Notes: a model not told the origin generated them from the sequence alone. Positions 35,802-46,179 are shown, numbered from the stretch's first letter. The stretch: DNA of 64,000 nt from Bifidobacterium crudilactis (GCF_000738005.1 NZ_JHAL01000001.1:307108-371107); one strand, 5' to 3'. Program-made: numbers and translations.

Positions 35802-36251
35802 ATGATTCGTATGACCAGATCAAGCGAAAACAACAACTGCGCCGTGCAGATGACGCAACGGTGTTCCTCGAAGCCACAGGACGTCAAGTCCGAGGCTCTT
35901 CGCTACAACGTCTTCTCTGATCGCTGCATCTCGCGCAAACTTCTCACCGACGTGTCGCGCAGGTGGAGCGTCCTTATCCTGTCAACGCTCAGAACGGGGC
36001 CGAAACGCTTCGGAGAGTTGAACGACACCATCGAGGGCATGAGCGAACGCATGCTCTCGATTACGTTGAAGACGCTGCTTCACGATCACCTGGTCGTTCG
36101 TGTGGGCACGACTTCGTGCTCCACTTATGAGTTGACGCCGGCGGGGATGCCCATAGCGGCCAAAGCCGATGAACTTTTTGAGGCTGTATACAGTGCCTTG
36201 GACCACATGGACCCCAGTGAAATCGACTCCGCCGCAGCCGCTGCCGCGTGA
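35802..36251 (+). CDS. HxlR-family transcriptional regulator
   Basis: This winged-helix regulator has 149 residues. The HxlR core is CISRKLLTDVSRRWSVLILSTL, FGELNDTIEGMSERMLSITLKTL and STYELTPAGMPI. Cys residues in the N-terminal part (NNNCAV, QRCSS, DRCIS) and in TTSCSTY could sense electrophiles or oxidants, as in related HypR/YodB proteins. That role is inferred. It is divergent from the reductase gene. Confidence 0.92.
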   Translation: MIRMTRSSENNNCAVQMTQRCSSKPQDVKSEALRYNVFSDRCISRKLLTDVSRRWSVLILSTLRTGPKRFGELNDTIEGMSERMLSITLKTLLHDHLVVRVGTTSCSTYELTPAGMPIAAKADELFEAVYSALDHMDPSEIDSAAAAAA

Positions 36252-36297
36252 TGCTGCGGGGCGGCTGCGGCGGTCGAGATACGACGGCGGGTCAGTC

Positions 36298-37152
36298 TCA
36301 CATTTCCTGATGGCTGCGCGGGTCGAAATCGCCTCGGCTGCCGTCGGGGCTGTCCATGGCCGCGAATGCGGCGCGATCCTCGTCGTCGAAATCAAAACCC
36401 ATCACGTCGAGGTTCTCGATCTGGCGCGATGGCGTGGCCGACTTGGGGATGGGGATGTCGCCGTAATCGACGTGCCAGCGCAGCACGACTTGCGTTGGCG
36501 TCACATCGTGCTTATCGGCCACTGCAACGATGGTCGGGTCCTTGACCGTTTCGCCGCCCCTACGCAGCGGGCTCCAGGCCTCGGTGATGATGCCATGCTG
36601 GTCGTCATATGACTTCAGCTCTCGCTGCTGCCAATAGGGATGGAGTTGAATCTGGTTGACCGCCGGGGTCACGCCGGTTTCCTTGATCAGACGATCGATA
36701 TGCTCCGGCAGGAAGTTGCTTACGCCTACATGCTTGATCAGACCGCGCTCTCTGAGCTCGACGAGTGTCTGCCAAGCTTCGACGTACTGGTCTTCGATGG
36801 GATTCGGCCAGTGAATCAGGTACAGGTCGATATAGTCGAGGTCCATGCGCAGCAGGCTCTCTTCGACGGTTTCGACCGCCTGGTCGTGATTGTGGTAGCG
36901 GCCGGGTAGCTTCGAGGTGACGATGATGTCCTCACGTGGCACGCCGCTGCGCCGGACCGCCGCGCCCACAGTCCCCTCGTTGTCGTAGTTGACTGCGCTG
37001 TCCAACAGCCGGTAGCCGTTGTCCAATGCAGATTCGATGGCTGTCGCACCATCAAAGCCTCGAAGTTTGTATGTGCCGAATCCGATGGCGGGCAGTGCCA
37101 ATCCGTCGTTGGCCGTACGATCTGGCAGGGCCTGGGCTTCGTGTGATGTCAT
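36298..37152 (-). CDS. Aldo-keto reductase
   Basis: This NADPH-dependent reductase of aldehydes/ketones has 284 residues and a TIM barrel. Catalytic residues are D and Y in LLDSAVNYDNE, K in VTSKLPG and H in YLIHWPNP. The cofactor region is IPKSATPSRQIENLDV. It resembles the 2,5-diketo-gluconate reductase group. The start at 37152 follows AGAGGG; a longer frame to 37269 has no support. It is convergent with the HxlR gene. Confidence 0.93.
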   Translation of the reverse strand: MTSHEAQALPDRTANDGLALPAIGFGTYKLRGFDGATAIESALDNGYRLLDSAVNYDNEGTVGAAVRRSGVPREDIIVTSKLPGRYHNHDQAVETVEESLLRMDLDYIDLYLIHWPNPIEDQYVEAWQTLVELRERGLIKHVGVSNFLPEHIDRLIKETGVTPAVNQIQLHPYWQQRELKSYDDQHGIITEAWSPLRRGGETVKDPTIVAVADKHDVTPTQVVLRWHVDYGDIPIPKSATPSRQIENLDVMGFDFDDEDRAAFAAMDSPDGSRGDFDPRSHQEM

Positions 37153-37363
37153 TGTTCCCTCTTTCTCTGGTGGAGTTCGCGTCGCACGATTCGTGACGGC
37201 GGTCCGGGGAAAGGGCGCATCGAATGCCAGGCAGAGTTCGTGACGGCCCGGCCGGTGCTGCACCCTCAACGCTCACCATTCTAATTCCGGCGGCGAGGTC
37301 GAGCGGGGATGTTCATGCAGAGCATGGTCGTCGATGGCGTGCAGCGATTCTGCGGGTCGGGAG

Positions 37364-38806
37364 CTATGCCTCGGTGAGGTCGTTCGAGACCTGGGCATTC
37401 AGAGTGGAATGTTTCGCGCCGTACGTGAAATAGACCACAAGGCCCAGGGCGAACCACACGGCGAAGCGCACCCAGGTCTCCCAATTCAGACCGGCTATCA
37501 ACACGCCGCAGAAGACGATGGCTATCAGCGGGGTGAACGGTACGCCCGGGGTTCTGAACCCACGCTGCATCTCGGGGTGCTTGCGTCGCATCCAGATGAT
37601 TCCCGCCGCGACGATGATGAATGCGGAAAGCGTGCCGATGTTGACCAGTTCGAACAGCACGTTGATGTTGATGAATCCTCCCGCGATTGCGGTGGCGATG
37701 CCAAAGAACCAGGTCCCTTTGAAAGGCGTGCGATACTTCGGATGGACTTCACCGAAGAACTTGGGGAACATGCCGTCCCTGCTCATGGAATAGCAGATAC
37801 GCGACTGCCCGTAGAGCTGAACGAGCATCACGGTGGTCATGCCGATCAGCGCGCCGAAATCAACGATCAGCGCCAGCCAGTTCATCCCCGTTTTGAGAAT
37901 CACGCCGGCGACGGGGGCATCGATGAACTTCGCGAACTCCGGGTATTTCACCACGCCGGTCATAATCAGGGTCATGACGATATAGAGCACCGTGGAAACG
38001 GCCAGCGAGAGCAGAATTCCTCTGGGCAGGGTCTTCTTGGGCTCGATGGTTTCCTCGGCGCTTGAGGATACCGCATCGAATCCTATGAAGGAGAAGAATA
38101 CGATGGATGCGGCCGGGATGATACCCATGGGTACGGTGCTGTGCTGTTTGAAGGAGTACCAGCCGTATGGCGAGAAGGGCTGCCAATTCGAGGGTTTGAC
38201 GTACCACACCACGCATACGATGAACAGCACGATGACCGCCAGTTTGATGCCCACCATGATGTCGTTTGCACGGCGGGTCTGGTTGATGCCGACGGACAGC
38301 AGCCAGGTGATGAGCAGCACCACGACGAATCCGGGAAGGTTGAAATATGTCGTCACGCCGGGTGTGGTGCCGTAGGCGGCAGTGAGCTCAACCGGCAGGT
38401 TGATGCCGAAACCCTGTAGTAATTTCGTGAAATAGCCTGACCAGCCTGCAGAGACCGTAGCCGCCTGCAGCGCGTATTCGAGTATCAGGTCCCAGCCGAT
38501 GACGAAGGCGACCACTTCTCCGAAAGCTATGTAGGAGTATGTGTATGCCGAGCCTGCAACAGGTGCCATGGAGGCAAATTCCGCGTAGCACAGACCTGCG
38601 AAACCGCAGCATATCGCCGCAAGAACGAAAGAGACCGACAGTGCCGGTCCGGCGGTCAGAGCGCCTTTGCCTGTAAGCACGAAAATTCCGGTGCCGATGA
38701 TGGCTCCGATGCCCAGCAGCGTCAGATCTAGCGTGCGCATGGTTCTGCGCAGTGGAGTCGATTGTTTGACGAGCTCGTTGACGGTTCTTTTGCGGAAATA
38801 ATCCAC
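37364..38806 (-). CDS. APC-family amino acid permease (YfnA/CAT type)
   Basis: This is an amino acid transporter of 480 residues with 12 membrane segments. It shows LTLLGIGAIIGTGIFVLTG, AGSAYTYSYIAFGEVVAF, IGFDAVSSSAEETIEPKKTLP and RFRTPGVPF-like GFRTPGVPFTPL, typical of cationic amino acid transporter-like proteins. The substrate is not determined. The start is GTG at 38806, with GGGAG upstream. The upstream region contains the second ~114-bp inverted-end element. Confidence 0.93.
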   Translation of the reverse strand: MDYFRKRTVNELVKQSTPLRRTMRTLDLTLLGIGAIIGTGIFVLTGKGALTAGPALSVSFVLAAICCGFAGLCYAEFASMAPVAGSAYTYSYIAFGEVVAFVIGWDLILEYALQAATVSAGWSGYFTKLLQGFGINLPVELTAAYGTTPGVTTYFNLPGFVVVLLITWLLSVGINQTRRANDIMVGIKLAVIVLFIVCVVWYVKPSNWQPFSPYGWYSFKQHSTVPMGIIPAASIVFFSFIGFDAVSSSAEETIEPKKTLPRGILLSLAVSTVLYIVMTLIMTGVVKYPEFAKFIDAPVAGVILKTGMNWLALIVDFGALIGMTTVMLVQLYGQSRICYSMSRDGMFPKFFGEVHPKYRTPFKGTWFFGIATAIAGGFININVLFELVNIGTLSAFIIVAAGIIWMRRKHPEMQRGFRTPGVPFTPLIAIVFCGVLIAGLNWETWVRFAVWFALGLVVYFTYGAKHSTLNAQVSNDLTEA

Positions 38807-38977
38807 GGCAATCTCCCGATTGATATTTGCGGTCTGTGGTGGTGCAGACTGGTGGCGCGACCGTGGGTATTGTAACTGAATCGTGTAGATGGGATTGCCG
38901 TGGTGTCCAGCAATGGGACGGCACCCCGGCTTTCCGGCCTTCGGGTGTGCGTTTGTTCCCCTATGCGCCGGAAAGGT

Positions 38978-39091
38978 CGTTTCTGTAGGGATTTCTCAGT
39001 GGAGCGCCTGTTCTGCGAAGCCGTATCGGCGCCATGGCGATACGGCAAGATGGGCGGTGTGGCCTGTTTCCGAAAAATCCCTACACAAACG
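38978..39091. repeat. ~114-bp inverted-end element, copy 2
   Basis: The ends CGTTTCTGTAGGGATTT (38978-38994) and AAATCCCTACACAAACG (39075-39091) are inverted with one mismatch. The interior carries a 9-bp stem, GCCGTATCG...CGATACGGC. It begins 12 bases after the copA stop on the minus strand, so on that strand it would form the 3' end of the copper transcript. Confidence 0.8.
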
Positions 39092-39103
39092 TTGCTTGCA
39101 GAG

Positions 39104-41923
39104 TCAGGCGATGAATGCCGCCGGATTCTTGTCGAAGGTCGCCGCGCAATGGGTGCTGCAGAAGTAATATCGTTTGCCATCCACTTCTCGTGTCGCAGCG
39201 GCGCTTGATGGGTCGACGGTCATCCCGCAGACGGGGTCCTTGGCGGATGCCGCATCCTGAACCTGATGCACTGCCGCCTCCTGGTGGTGGGACTGGTGAC
39301 GCTGGAATATTGACATGGTGTTTCCTTCCCTTGCATGGTGTTGCGAAATCTGCTTGTCCCCGGGATGAGTGGCGTGGGTATCGGGGTGGAAGCTCCTGAG
39401 GCGGTTAGCGTTGATGACCACGGAGAGCGATGAGAAGGCCATCGCGGCACCTGCGATCATCGGGTTGAGCAGTACGCCGAAGAGTGCATACAGCGCACCG
39501 GCGGCAACCGGTATGCCCAGACCGTTGTACCCGAAGGCGAACCAGAGGTTCTCCTTGATGTTCCGCATCGTTGCCTTGGACAGCGCTATGGCGTTCACGG
39601 CTCCGCTGAGCTTGCCGGACATCAGGGTGATGTCGCTGGATTCGATGGCGACATCGGTGCCGGTGCCGATTGCGAAACCGACATCTGCCTGGGTCAGGGC
39701 CGGGGCATCGTTGATGCCGTCACCGACCATGCCCACAAGCTTTCCTTGGGACTGCAGTCGCATGATGATATCGGCCTTGTCCCCTGGTGAGACGGGCGCG
39801 ACGACATGCGAGATGCCGACCTGGGACGCTATGGCCTTGGCGGTTACGGTGTTGTCTCCGCTTGCCATCCAGACCTCGATGCCTTGCGAGCTGAGCTCGC
39901 GGATTGCCTGGGCTGAGTCGTCCTTGACGGTATCCGCTACCGCGATGGCTGCGGCGAAGACCCCGTCTACGGCCGCCAGGACTGTTGTCTTGCCTTCCGA
40001 AGACAGCGCCTCGATGGTCTGAACGATGCCGGAGTCTTCTGAACGCTCACGGTGACTGTCCGGTGCCTGTATGCCTCGGACACCGTGTTCCTCCAGAAGC
40101 GACTGGTTGCCGATAAGTACGTCGTGGCCGTCGATCCGTGCAACGATTCCTCTGCCGGTGACGGCTTCGAAGTGTTGCGTAGGGGAGAGCTGCAAGCCCT
40201 GGTCGTCGGCGTATTCGACGATTGCCCGGGCCAGGGGGTGCTCCGACGGGCTTTCCGCGGAGGCGATCAAGGCGATGGTCGCATCATCCACATGCTGCGG
40301 GAGGATGTCCGTGAGTTTCGGCTTCCCCTGGGTGATGGTGCCGGTCTTGTCGAGGATGAGCACCTGAAGTTTATGTGCGTTCTCCAACACCTGGGCCGAG
40401 CGTATCAACACGCCGGCCTGAGCGCCTTTGCCGGTGGCGATGGTCACGGACAACGGCGTGGCGATGCCCAATGCGCACGGGCAGGCGATGACCAGCACGG
40501 ATACCGCGGCCACGAGCCCGTGGACGGCCTGTGGTGCCGGGCCCAGGAACCACCAGCCGACGAATGTCCAGATGGCGATGATGATGACCGCCGGAACGAA
40601 GTATCTGGCGATGGTGTCAGCCAGCCGTTGGATGGGGGCCTTTGAGGACTGTGCCTGCCTCACCAGGCCGATGATATGCGCCAGAACGGTGTCCTTGCCT
40701 ACCTTCGTCGCCCGGTATTGCAAACTGCCGTTGCCGTTGACCGTGGCGCCCGTGACCGGGTCGTCGACGCTTTTCGAGACGGGCATGGATTCGCCGGTGA
40801 TCATGGATTCATCGACGGTCGATGCGCCTGAGATCACCACGCCGTCAACCGGGAATTTCTCTCCCGGGCGGATGGCGATGAGGTCACCTACGGCGACACG
40901 GTCCACGGACAGTTCCTCGACACTGCCATCGGGGCGGATAACGCGTGCGGTGCGGGGATTGAGGTCTATCAGGGAACGGATGGCTTCGCCCGTTCCGGCA
41001 CGGGCTTTGGCTTCCAGCAACTGCCCCAGCACCATGAGGGTGATGATGGTGCCGACCGATTCGTAGTACGGCTCGCGTGAACCCTGCGGCACTATCTGCG
41101 GAGCGACGGTGACCACAAGGCTGAAGAGAAAGGCCGCTGTGGTGCCCAGAGTGACCAGAGAGTTCATCTCGGCCGAACGATGCCTGAGGGCGAGCCATCC
41201 CGTACGATGCACCGGCCATCCCGAATAGAACATCACCGGAAGTATCAATACCAGCTGCACCCATGGGTTCATCAGTATCATCGGCGTCCAGTGGCCGAGG
41301 ACCGGGTGGAACATCGTGGCGACGAATACGGGGAGGGTGAAAACCGTTCCCACGATGAGCCGCGTCCACAGGCTCCTGATTTCGCGTGCCCGTGACTCGT
41401 CCTCGCCGTGCTGCTCGTCAAGGGGGCTGCTGTCGTCGGAATCGTCTGAATTGGCGTTCGAGCTTGAGCTTGAGACCGTGCTGCTCGAAGTGGGCTCGGA
41501 GCTGTCGGTTGGCGGATGCGCCGTGGCTGGTGCCGAGGCGGCACCCCCCTGCGCTTCATGGACGATGAGGCTGCCGTGCAGCATGTTCATCCCGCAGGCG
41601 AAGGGATATTCGCCCGCTTTGAGCGCGCCGAGCTCCAATGTGCTGTGCGCGAAGGCGGGGAGCGCCTTGTCGATGCCGAGTTCGGAGAACACGACATGCG
41701 ATGAGCACTCGCCATCCTCCTGACGGTCGAATTCGAGCCTGATCGGCACGCCTGCCGACGCTTCGATAACCGAGGGCGAATACCCGCCTTTGACGGTGAT
41801 GTGCACGGTCTGCAGACCTTGTTCAAGCTCGGCTCGGGTGGCCTGTTGTTTTGACAGCAGCAGCCACGAGACCAGCGCGGTCAATGCGAGTGCCACCAGA
41901 ATGACGATGATGCCGCTTCCCAT
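39104..41923 (-). CDS. copA: Copper-exporting P1B ATPase with cupredoxin-like head and YHS tail
   Basis: This copper pump has 939 residues. A membrane helix (4-23) is followed by a cupredoxin-like domain (about 38-122) with candidate ligands C73, H76, C110, M112/M114 and H116 ([12 protein letters not shown]). An acidic Ser-rich linker runs to about 180, then the ATPase: CPC motif 481-483, phosphorylated D525 in [13 protein letters not shown] and [10 protein letters not shown]. The tail is a YHS domain ([22 protein letters not shown]). The usual N-terminal CXXC metal-binding domains are absent. The start at 41923 follows GAGG. It is divergent from csoR, with an operator between. Confidence 0.93.
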   Translation of the reverse strand: MGSGIIVILVALALTALVSWLLLSKQQATRAELEQGLQTVHITVKGGYSPSVIEASAGVPIRLEFDRQEDGECSSHVVFSELGIDKALPAFAHSTLELGALKAGEYPFACGMNMLHGSLIVHEAQGGAASAPATAHPPTDSSEPTSSSTVSSSSSNANSDDSDDSSPLDEQHGEDESRAREIRSLWTRLIVGTVFTLPVFVATMFHPVLGHWTPMILMNPWVQLVLILPVMFYSGWPVHRTGWLALRHRSAEMNSLVTLGTTAAFLFSLVVTVAPQIVPQGSREPYYESVGTIITLMVLGQLLEAKARAGTGEAIRSLIDLNPRTARVIRPDGSVEELSVDRVAVGDLIAIRPGEKFPVDGVVISGASTVDESMITGESMPVSKSVDDPVTGATVNGNGSLQYRATKVGKDTVLAHIIGLVRQAQSSKAPIQRLADTIARYFVPAVIIIAIWTFVGWWFLGPAPQAVHGLVAAVSVLVIACPCALGIATPLSVTIATGKGAQAGVLIRSAQVLENAHKLQVLILDKTGTITQGKPKLTDILPQHVDDATIALIASAESPSEHPLARAIVEYADDQGLQLSPTQHFEAVTGRGIVARIDGHDVLIGNQSLLEEHGVRGIQAPDSHRERSEDSGIVQTIEALSSEGKTTVLAAVDGVFAAAIAVADTVKDDSAQAIRELSSQGIEVWMASGDNTVTAKAIASQVGISHVVAPVSPGDKADIIMRLQSQGKLVGMVGDGINDAPALTQADVGFAIGTGTDVAIESSDITLMSGKLSGAVNAIALSKATMRNIKENLWFAFGYNGLGIPVAAGALYALFGVLLNPMIAGAAMAFSSLSVVINANRLRSFHPDTHATHPGDKQISQHHAREGNTMSIFQRHQSHHQEAAVHQVQDAASAKDPVCGMTVDPSSAAATREVDGKRYYFCSTHCAATFDKNPAAFIA

Positions 41924-41940
41924 GTGATCCTCATGCTTCC

Positions 41941-41960
41941 TTCGGTTCTGTCGAACCGAA
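41941..41960. promoter_or_regulatory. Short perfect hairpin in copA leader
   Basis: TTCGGTTC-TGTC-GAACCGAA lies 18 bases upstream of the copA start. It could be a second regulator site or an mRNA leader hairpin near the ribosome site. Confidence 0.4.
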
Positions 41961-41984
41961 CTTTCCCTCATGTGGTCTATACCA

Positions 41985-42005
41985 TATACCCCTATAGGGT
42001 ATAAT
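41985..42005. promoter_or_regulatory. CsoR-type operator overlapping -10 box
   Basis: ATACCC-CTATA-GGGTAT (41986-42002) matches the A/T-flanked C-run/G-run palindromes bound by CsoR proteins. A perfect -10 TATAAT (42000-42005) for csoR overlaps it. Copper would release CsoR and open both copA and csoR. Confidence 0.8.
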
Positions 42006-42184
42006 ACAATACGGATACGCTGAACGGCAACAGCCGGTCTTGATGGGTGATTCCGCCAGGTGGTCGTACCGCCCTGAAAATATCGGGAGAATACCGGTCG
42101 CGGAAGCCCCGCGAGACCCGTGCTGCCGGGCACATCGGCGATGTCGGAAACACGTCCTACAACCTTGGAAGGGAAGGTGCGACG

Positions 42185-42535
42185 ATGGCAGTCCATGCAG
42201 AAAGCGACACGTATGAAGGCGAGGGCCGCGAACTCGGAGGGGTGCATGAAGGGGGTCACGGGTATGTCGCGGACAAGCAGCGCGTCACTGCCCGTCTGAA
42301 ACGCATCGAAGGTCAGGTCAGGGCCGTGACGCGAATGATCGAGGACGACACCTACTGCATCGATGTGCTCACCCAGATTTCAGCCTGCGACAAAGCGCTG
42401 AAATCAGTTGCCCTGATACTGCTTGACGACCACCTGAACCATTGCGTGCGTACCGCGGTCAAACAGGGGGGCGATGTCGCCGATGACAAACTGCGTGAGG
42501 CGGAGGATGCCATCGCACGGCTGGTGCGCTCCTGA
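42185..42535 (+). CDS. csoR: CsoR-family copper-sensing repressor
   Basis: This all-helical DUF156 repressor has 116 residues, about 27 longer at the N-terminus than the shortest homologues. The copper ligand triad is present: C58 ([11 protein letters not shown]), H83 and C87 (DDHLNHCV), plus the conserved [19 protein letters not shown] site precedes the ATG at 42185; the earlier ATG at 42047 has no support. The gene is divergent from copA. Confidence 0.94.
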   Translation: MAVHAESDTYEGEGRELGGVHEGGHGYVADKQRVTARLKRIEGQVRAVTRMIEDDTYCIDVLTQISACDKALKSVALILLDDHLNHCVRTAVKQGGDVADDKLREAEDAIARLVRS

Positions 42536-42665
42536 TTCAGGCGATGCGCTGCGCATCGGTGGCGGAATGCGGATGCCGAGTTACGCCGCCGATGCGTCGA
42601 TTGCCAACATGGTGCCAGACATCGCATCACACATGGTCCGGTGGCGAAGTTCAGCACGGTGAAGT

Positions 42666-43838
42666 TCAGTACAAGGGCGCGACGGCGGTGGGCGAGCCCA
42701 CGATGATTTCCGTGCCGGGAGTGGCTTCGCCGTCGGGCGAGAGCGTGAAGGTGCTCAATTTGCCGGTGGTCTGATTCGCCACGAACAGACTGTTGCCGAT
42801 GGCTTTGATGTGGCGCGGTCTGCCGCCTCCGCTGCTGAATCCTCCGACTTCGGCGAGACGCTCGCCATCCCAACGCAGGCGGATGATTCTATCCGACCCG
42901 CGCAGACCGACATAGCAGTACCCTTCAGTCGTGGATGGTGACGGTGCCTCAGCGGAGGGTGCCTGTGCCCCCGCGAGTGCGGCATCGCTGACGAATGCCA
43001 GTGACGCCGCCTGATCCTTCGCATCCGCGTCCAGCTCGACCCGTTGCGTATGGGTGAATCCGTTTGCGGCATCGGCTTGTGGTGCGTACACATCCACAGT
43101 GCGGCTCCATTCGTCCACCACGGCCACGCGCCAACCCTGTTCCTGGCCTGGGGCGGAGGGCAGCAGGTGCATGTCTCTCGGACCCGTGCCCGGTGCGCAG
43201 ACGATGGATGAGGTGCGTCTAAGCCTGTCATCTTCCCATTGGTGGACGTGAATACGGTCCGCTCCCAGATCTGTGCTGAGGATGCGGCCATCCGGCAAGG
43301 GCAGTATCCAATGCGCATGCGGGCATTCCTGGGCTGGCAGAGGGCCGTGCCCTTCGTTCGTCAGTACCTGCCCGTGTTCTCCGATGCTCCCGTCGGATTC
43401 GAGGGGAAGAACGCATACATTGCCATCGCCATAACATGCCACCAGCAGATGAGCCTTACCTGATGCGTCGTGAGATACGGCAAGATGCGTTGGCGTGTCT
43501 CCTTGGACGGAAACTCGGGAAAGCGGCTCAAGATGCAGGCCTTCGCCCGACTTGGACACTTTCAGAGCCACCACTTCGTTGTTGAATTCCAGAGGGGCGT
43601 AAACCACGGAATCCTCGACAAGCAGCCACGTCGGCGAGGGGAGTTCCGCGAGCAAGCCACGATGCTCCAGACCCACGGAGTCTGAATGCTCCGTATTCTC
43701 CGGGTACGAGGCCCGAATCCAGTCGATGCCCAGGCAGTCGCCTCCACCCTGACTCCCGAATCCGCCGATGAGTATGTCAGCAGGCCGTGTCGATGTCGTC
43801 TCTTGCGATGCGTGTCGATGTGCTTCGTTGCCTTGCAT
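42666..43838 (-). CDS. Lactonase-family seven-bladed beta-propeller protein
   Basis: This 390-residue soluble protein has the repeats of the YkgB/Pgl-type lactonase family: WLLVEDSVVYAPLEFNNEV, PTHLAVSHDASGKAHLLVACYGDG, PHAHWILPLPDGRILSTDLGADRI, GPRDMHLLP and GRPRHIKAIGNSLFVANQ. Family members hydrolyse 6-phosphogluconolactone or other lactones; the activity here is unproven. AAGGAGC lies before the ATG. An Ala/Pro-rich insertion lies near residue 285. Confidence 0.88.
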   Translation of the reverse strand: MQGNEAHRHASQETTSTRPADILIGGFGSQGGGDCLGIDWIRASYPENTEHSDSVGLEHRGLLAELPSPTWLLVEDSVVYAPLEFNNEVVALKVSKSGEGLHLEPLSRVSVQGDTPTHLAVSHDASGKAHLLVACYGDGNVCVLPLESDGSIGEHGQVLTNEGHGPLPAQECPHAHWILPLPDGRILSTDLGADRIHVHQWEDDRLRRTSSIVCAPGTGPRDMHLLPSAPGQEQGWRVAVVDEWSRTVDVYAPQADAANGFTHTQRVELDADAKDQAASLAFVSDAALAGAQAPSAEAPSPSTTEGYCYVGLRGSDRIIRLRWDGERLAEVGGFSSGGGRPRHIKAIGNSLFVANQTTGKLSTFTLSPDGEATPGTEIIVGSPTAVAPLY

Positions 43839-43958
43839 TGCTTCGTGCTCCTTCGTCCGCGTTCCAGCCGGAATCCGATGATGCTTCCCCGTATATCAGC
43901 AGCATTCTATTACCGCACCGTGAAGGACGCGCGTCACTGGGCGCTGGGCTCCGAATAA

Positions 43959-44029
43959 GATAGTTGCACTAAAAGGACAGCAATTGGGTAAAAATTGCTC
44001 GGGAAAGCTGTCCTTTTAGCGCAGTTATC
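43959..44029. repeat. 71-bp palindromic intergenic repeat, copy 6
   Basis: The left arm begins GATAGTTGCACTAAAAGGAC and the right arm ends TTTTAGCGCAGTTATC. Changes from the common form leave mostly G-U pairs in one of the two RNA strands. It lies in the divergent gap between the lactonase-family and MHS genes. Confidence 0.88.
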
Positions 44030-44408
44030 GTCTTGACGGCAGGAAAAATGGCTCATGCGGTAGACTGGATGGGCTTTGTGGCGCGCTGACTGGTACACGA
44101 TGCCGGTCTGAGGGGAGAGTCCCGCGTCATGTTGGGTATGGTTTGCCGATGGTGTTCGAAGGCCCCGTATGGGGCGAGCAAGGGGACTTGCGGATATGGA
44201 TGCCTGTGCCGGTATCGCTTCCTTGAAGCGTTTGGGAACATTGAGTCCCGTCTGCCGATGACAGAACGAGCATCGTCTGTCGGCATGGTGATGGAGTGCT
44301 TCGCCGCCAGGGCGTATTGCCGTGTTGATACCGGCGAGGCTGCACCGAGACCTGCTTGGCCAAGCCGGAAAACCGCTTGGCGTTGAATAGGAGCTGAATA
44401 CAAGAATA
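44030..44408. other. Gap without a supported gene
   Basis: This 379-base stretch precedes the MHS transporter. An 85-codon frame (44129-44386) lacks a ribosome site and any recognisable domain, and is rich in Arg/Cys/Ser as expected of a chance frame. Only weak inverted segments are visible. A promoter and long leader for the MHS gene are likely but not pinned down. Confidence 0.5.
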
Positions 44409-46079
44409 ATGCGCTCACAAATGATGTCAGAAACAGTTGAAGAACAATCCAGGCAGGACGAGCCCGCCTCGCAGGGGAATCCCGCACCTCGGGCGCACGG
44501 TCGTGCCAAGAAGGGTCGTCCCAAGAACAAGCGGCGGTTGATGTGGCTGCGCAGATTGCGCAAGGAAGACATCGTCGTGGTCGAGCAGGAATCGGTTCGT
44601 CAGGCCGTGCTGGGCACGGCCGTCGGCAACTTCATGGAATGGTTCGATTTCGGTATCTACGGCTATCTCACCATCGTCATGACCACGGTGTTCACGAAGG
44701 GCATGCCCCAATCAGTGGGCGTGCTGGTCATGCTTCTCGGCTTCGCGGTGAGCTTCATCGCCCGACCCTTGGGCGGTTTCATTCTTGGGCCCTTGGGTGA
44801 TCGCATAGGTCGTCAGAAGGTGCTCTTCCTCACCATGTCGGTGATGGCTGTGTCCACCGCATTGATAGGAATCCTGCCGACGGCGGCGCAGATAGGCCTG
44901 TGGGCGCCGATTCCTCTGTATGCGCTCAAGCTTGTGCAGGGTTTCTCCACCGGTGGCGAATACGCGGGAGCCGCCACGTACGTGTCCGAGTTCTCGCCGG
45001 ACAAGCGTCGTGGGTATTACAGCGCATGGCTCGACATGGGCTCCTATCTCGGATTCGCCACGGGCGCCGGCGTGGTGGCGCTGTGCAGTGTCCTGACGCA
45101 GCAGGCGTGGGGCCCTGACGCGATGGCGAACGGCGGTTGGCGCATACCGTATTTCATGGCCGTCCCCTTGGGCATCGTGGCCATCTATTTCCGTACACGT
45201 ATTCCCGAGACTCCGCACTTCGATGAGGACGGCGATGGCGATGACCGTGGCGGACGCAGCAAGTCGAAACGACGGGGGCAGTGGAAGTTTGCAGTCGTCG
45301 ATCCCGAGGGCCGCGATTCCAAGATTTTCGGTCATCACAGCCTGCTGAACCTGGTGCATAACTTCCGCCGGGAGATAGTGCTGGGCATCATGCTCGTGGC
45401 TGCGACCAACACGCTCTCCTATGTGCTGACCAGTTATATGCCGACCTATCTGGAAAAGGAGATCGGTGCCAGCCAGGTGACCGCTGCAGCGTCGACGATT
45501 CCCGTCCTGGTGCTGGTGGCGGTGCTGTTGCCGTTCATCGGCAAGCTGTCGGACCGCATAGGCAGGCGTCCCGTGCTGGCCGTCGCTGTTGTGCTGACAT
45601 TGGTGATGGCGCTGCCTGCCTTCTGGATGCTCCATCTGGGGCAGTCCTGGGCTCTCCATGTTGCTCTGGTGATGATTGCTATTCCTGCCGCCTTCTACAT
45701 CGCGGTGACGGTGACGACGATTCCTGCGCTGTTCCCCACGGCTTCGCGCTTCAGCGGTATGGCCGTGACGTACAACATCGGCGTATCGCTGTTCGGCGGC
45801 ACCACCCCGCTGATTGTGCAGGCCTTGCTTGAACTGACGGGGAACCGCTATGTTCCGGCCTTCTACGTCATGTTGTTCTCTGCGATAGGCGGTGTGGCCG
45901 TGTGGCTGATTCCCGAATCTGCGGGCAAGCACCTCATCGGTTCCATGCCTGCAGTGGAAACCCATGCCGAGGCATCACGGCTGGTCGCCACCCAGGACGA
46001 CAATCCTGACATCGATTTGCATACCATGCCTGTGCAGGCGGTCACCGCCGAGTGGAAGGGCAATGGGCCAAAGGCATAG
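44409..46079 (+). CDS. MHS-family MFS transporter (ProP-like)
   Basis: This metabolite:H+ symporter has 556 residues, 12 membrane segments, and about 70 hydrophilic basic residues at the N-terminus. It shows AVGNFMEWFDFGIYGYL, LGPLGDRIGRQKVLF, QGFSTGGEYAGAATYVSEF and KLSDRIGRRPVLA, closest to proline/betaine transporters of the ProP type. A charged cytoplasmic insertion (DEDGDGDDRGGRSKSKRRG) lies in the central loop. Osmolyte uptake is a reasonable guess only. AGGAG lies about 15 bases before the ATG. Confidence 0.9.
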   Translation: MRSQMMSETVEEQSRQDEPASQGNPAPRAHGRAKKGRPKNKRRLMWLRRLRKEDIVVVEQESVRQAVLGTAVGNFMEWFDFGIYGYLTIVMTTVFTKGMPQSVGVLVMLLGFAVSFIARPLGGFILGPLGDRIGRQKVLFLTMSVMAVSTALIGILPTAAQIGLWAPIPLYALKLVQGFSTGGEYAGAATYVSEFSPDKRRGYYSAWLDMGSYLGFATGAGVVALCSVLTQQAWGPDAMANGGWRIPYFMAVPLGIVAIYFRTRIPETPHFDEDGDGDDRGGRSKSKRRGQWKFAVVDPEGRDSKIFGHHSLLNLVHNFRREIVLGIMLVAATNTLSYVLTSYMPTYLEKEIGASQVTAAASTIPVLVLVAVLLPFIGKLSDRIGRRPVLAVAVVLTLVMALPAFWMLHLGQSWALHVALVMIAIPAAFYIAVTVTTIPALFPTASRFSGMAVTYNIGVSLFGGTTPLIVQALLELTGNRYVPAFYVMLFSAIGGVAVWLIPESAGKHLIGSMPAVETHAEASRLVATQDDNPDIDLHTMPVQAVTAEWKGNGPKA

Positions 46080-46179
46080 CGAAGTTCATCTGCCACATGG
46101 CACGCCGTCGCTCCGCCGCACATCCGGATTGGTGAATCGCGATGCGCGGGAGTGACGGGGATGATGCCCACCCGGTACA

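Noticed and set aside
44129..44386. 85-codon ORF upstream of the MHS transporter
   Set aside because: No ribosome site, no recognisable features, and Cys/Arg/Ser-rich composition as in chance frames.
44712..45965. 417-codon minus-strand frame opposite the MHS transporter
   Set aside because: His/Gln/Arg-rich with no membrane or domain features; antisense shadow.
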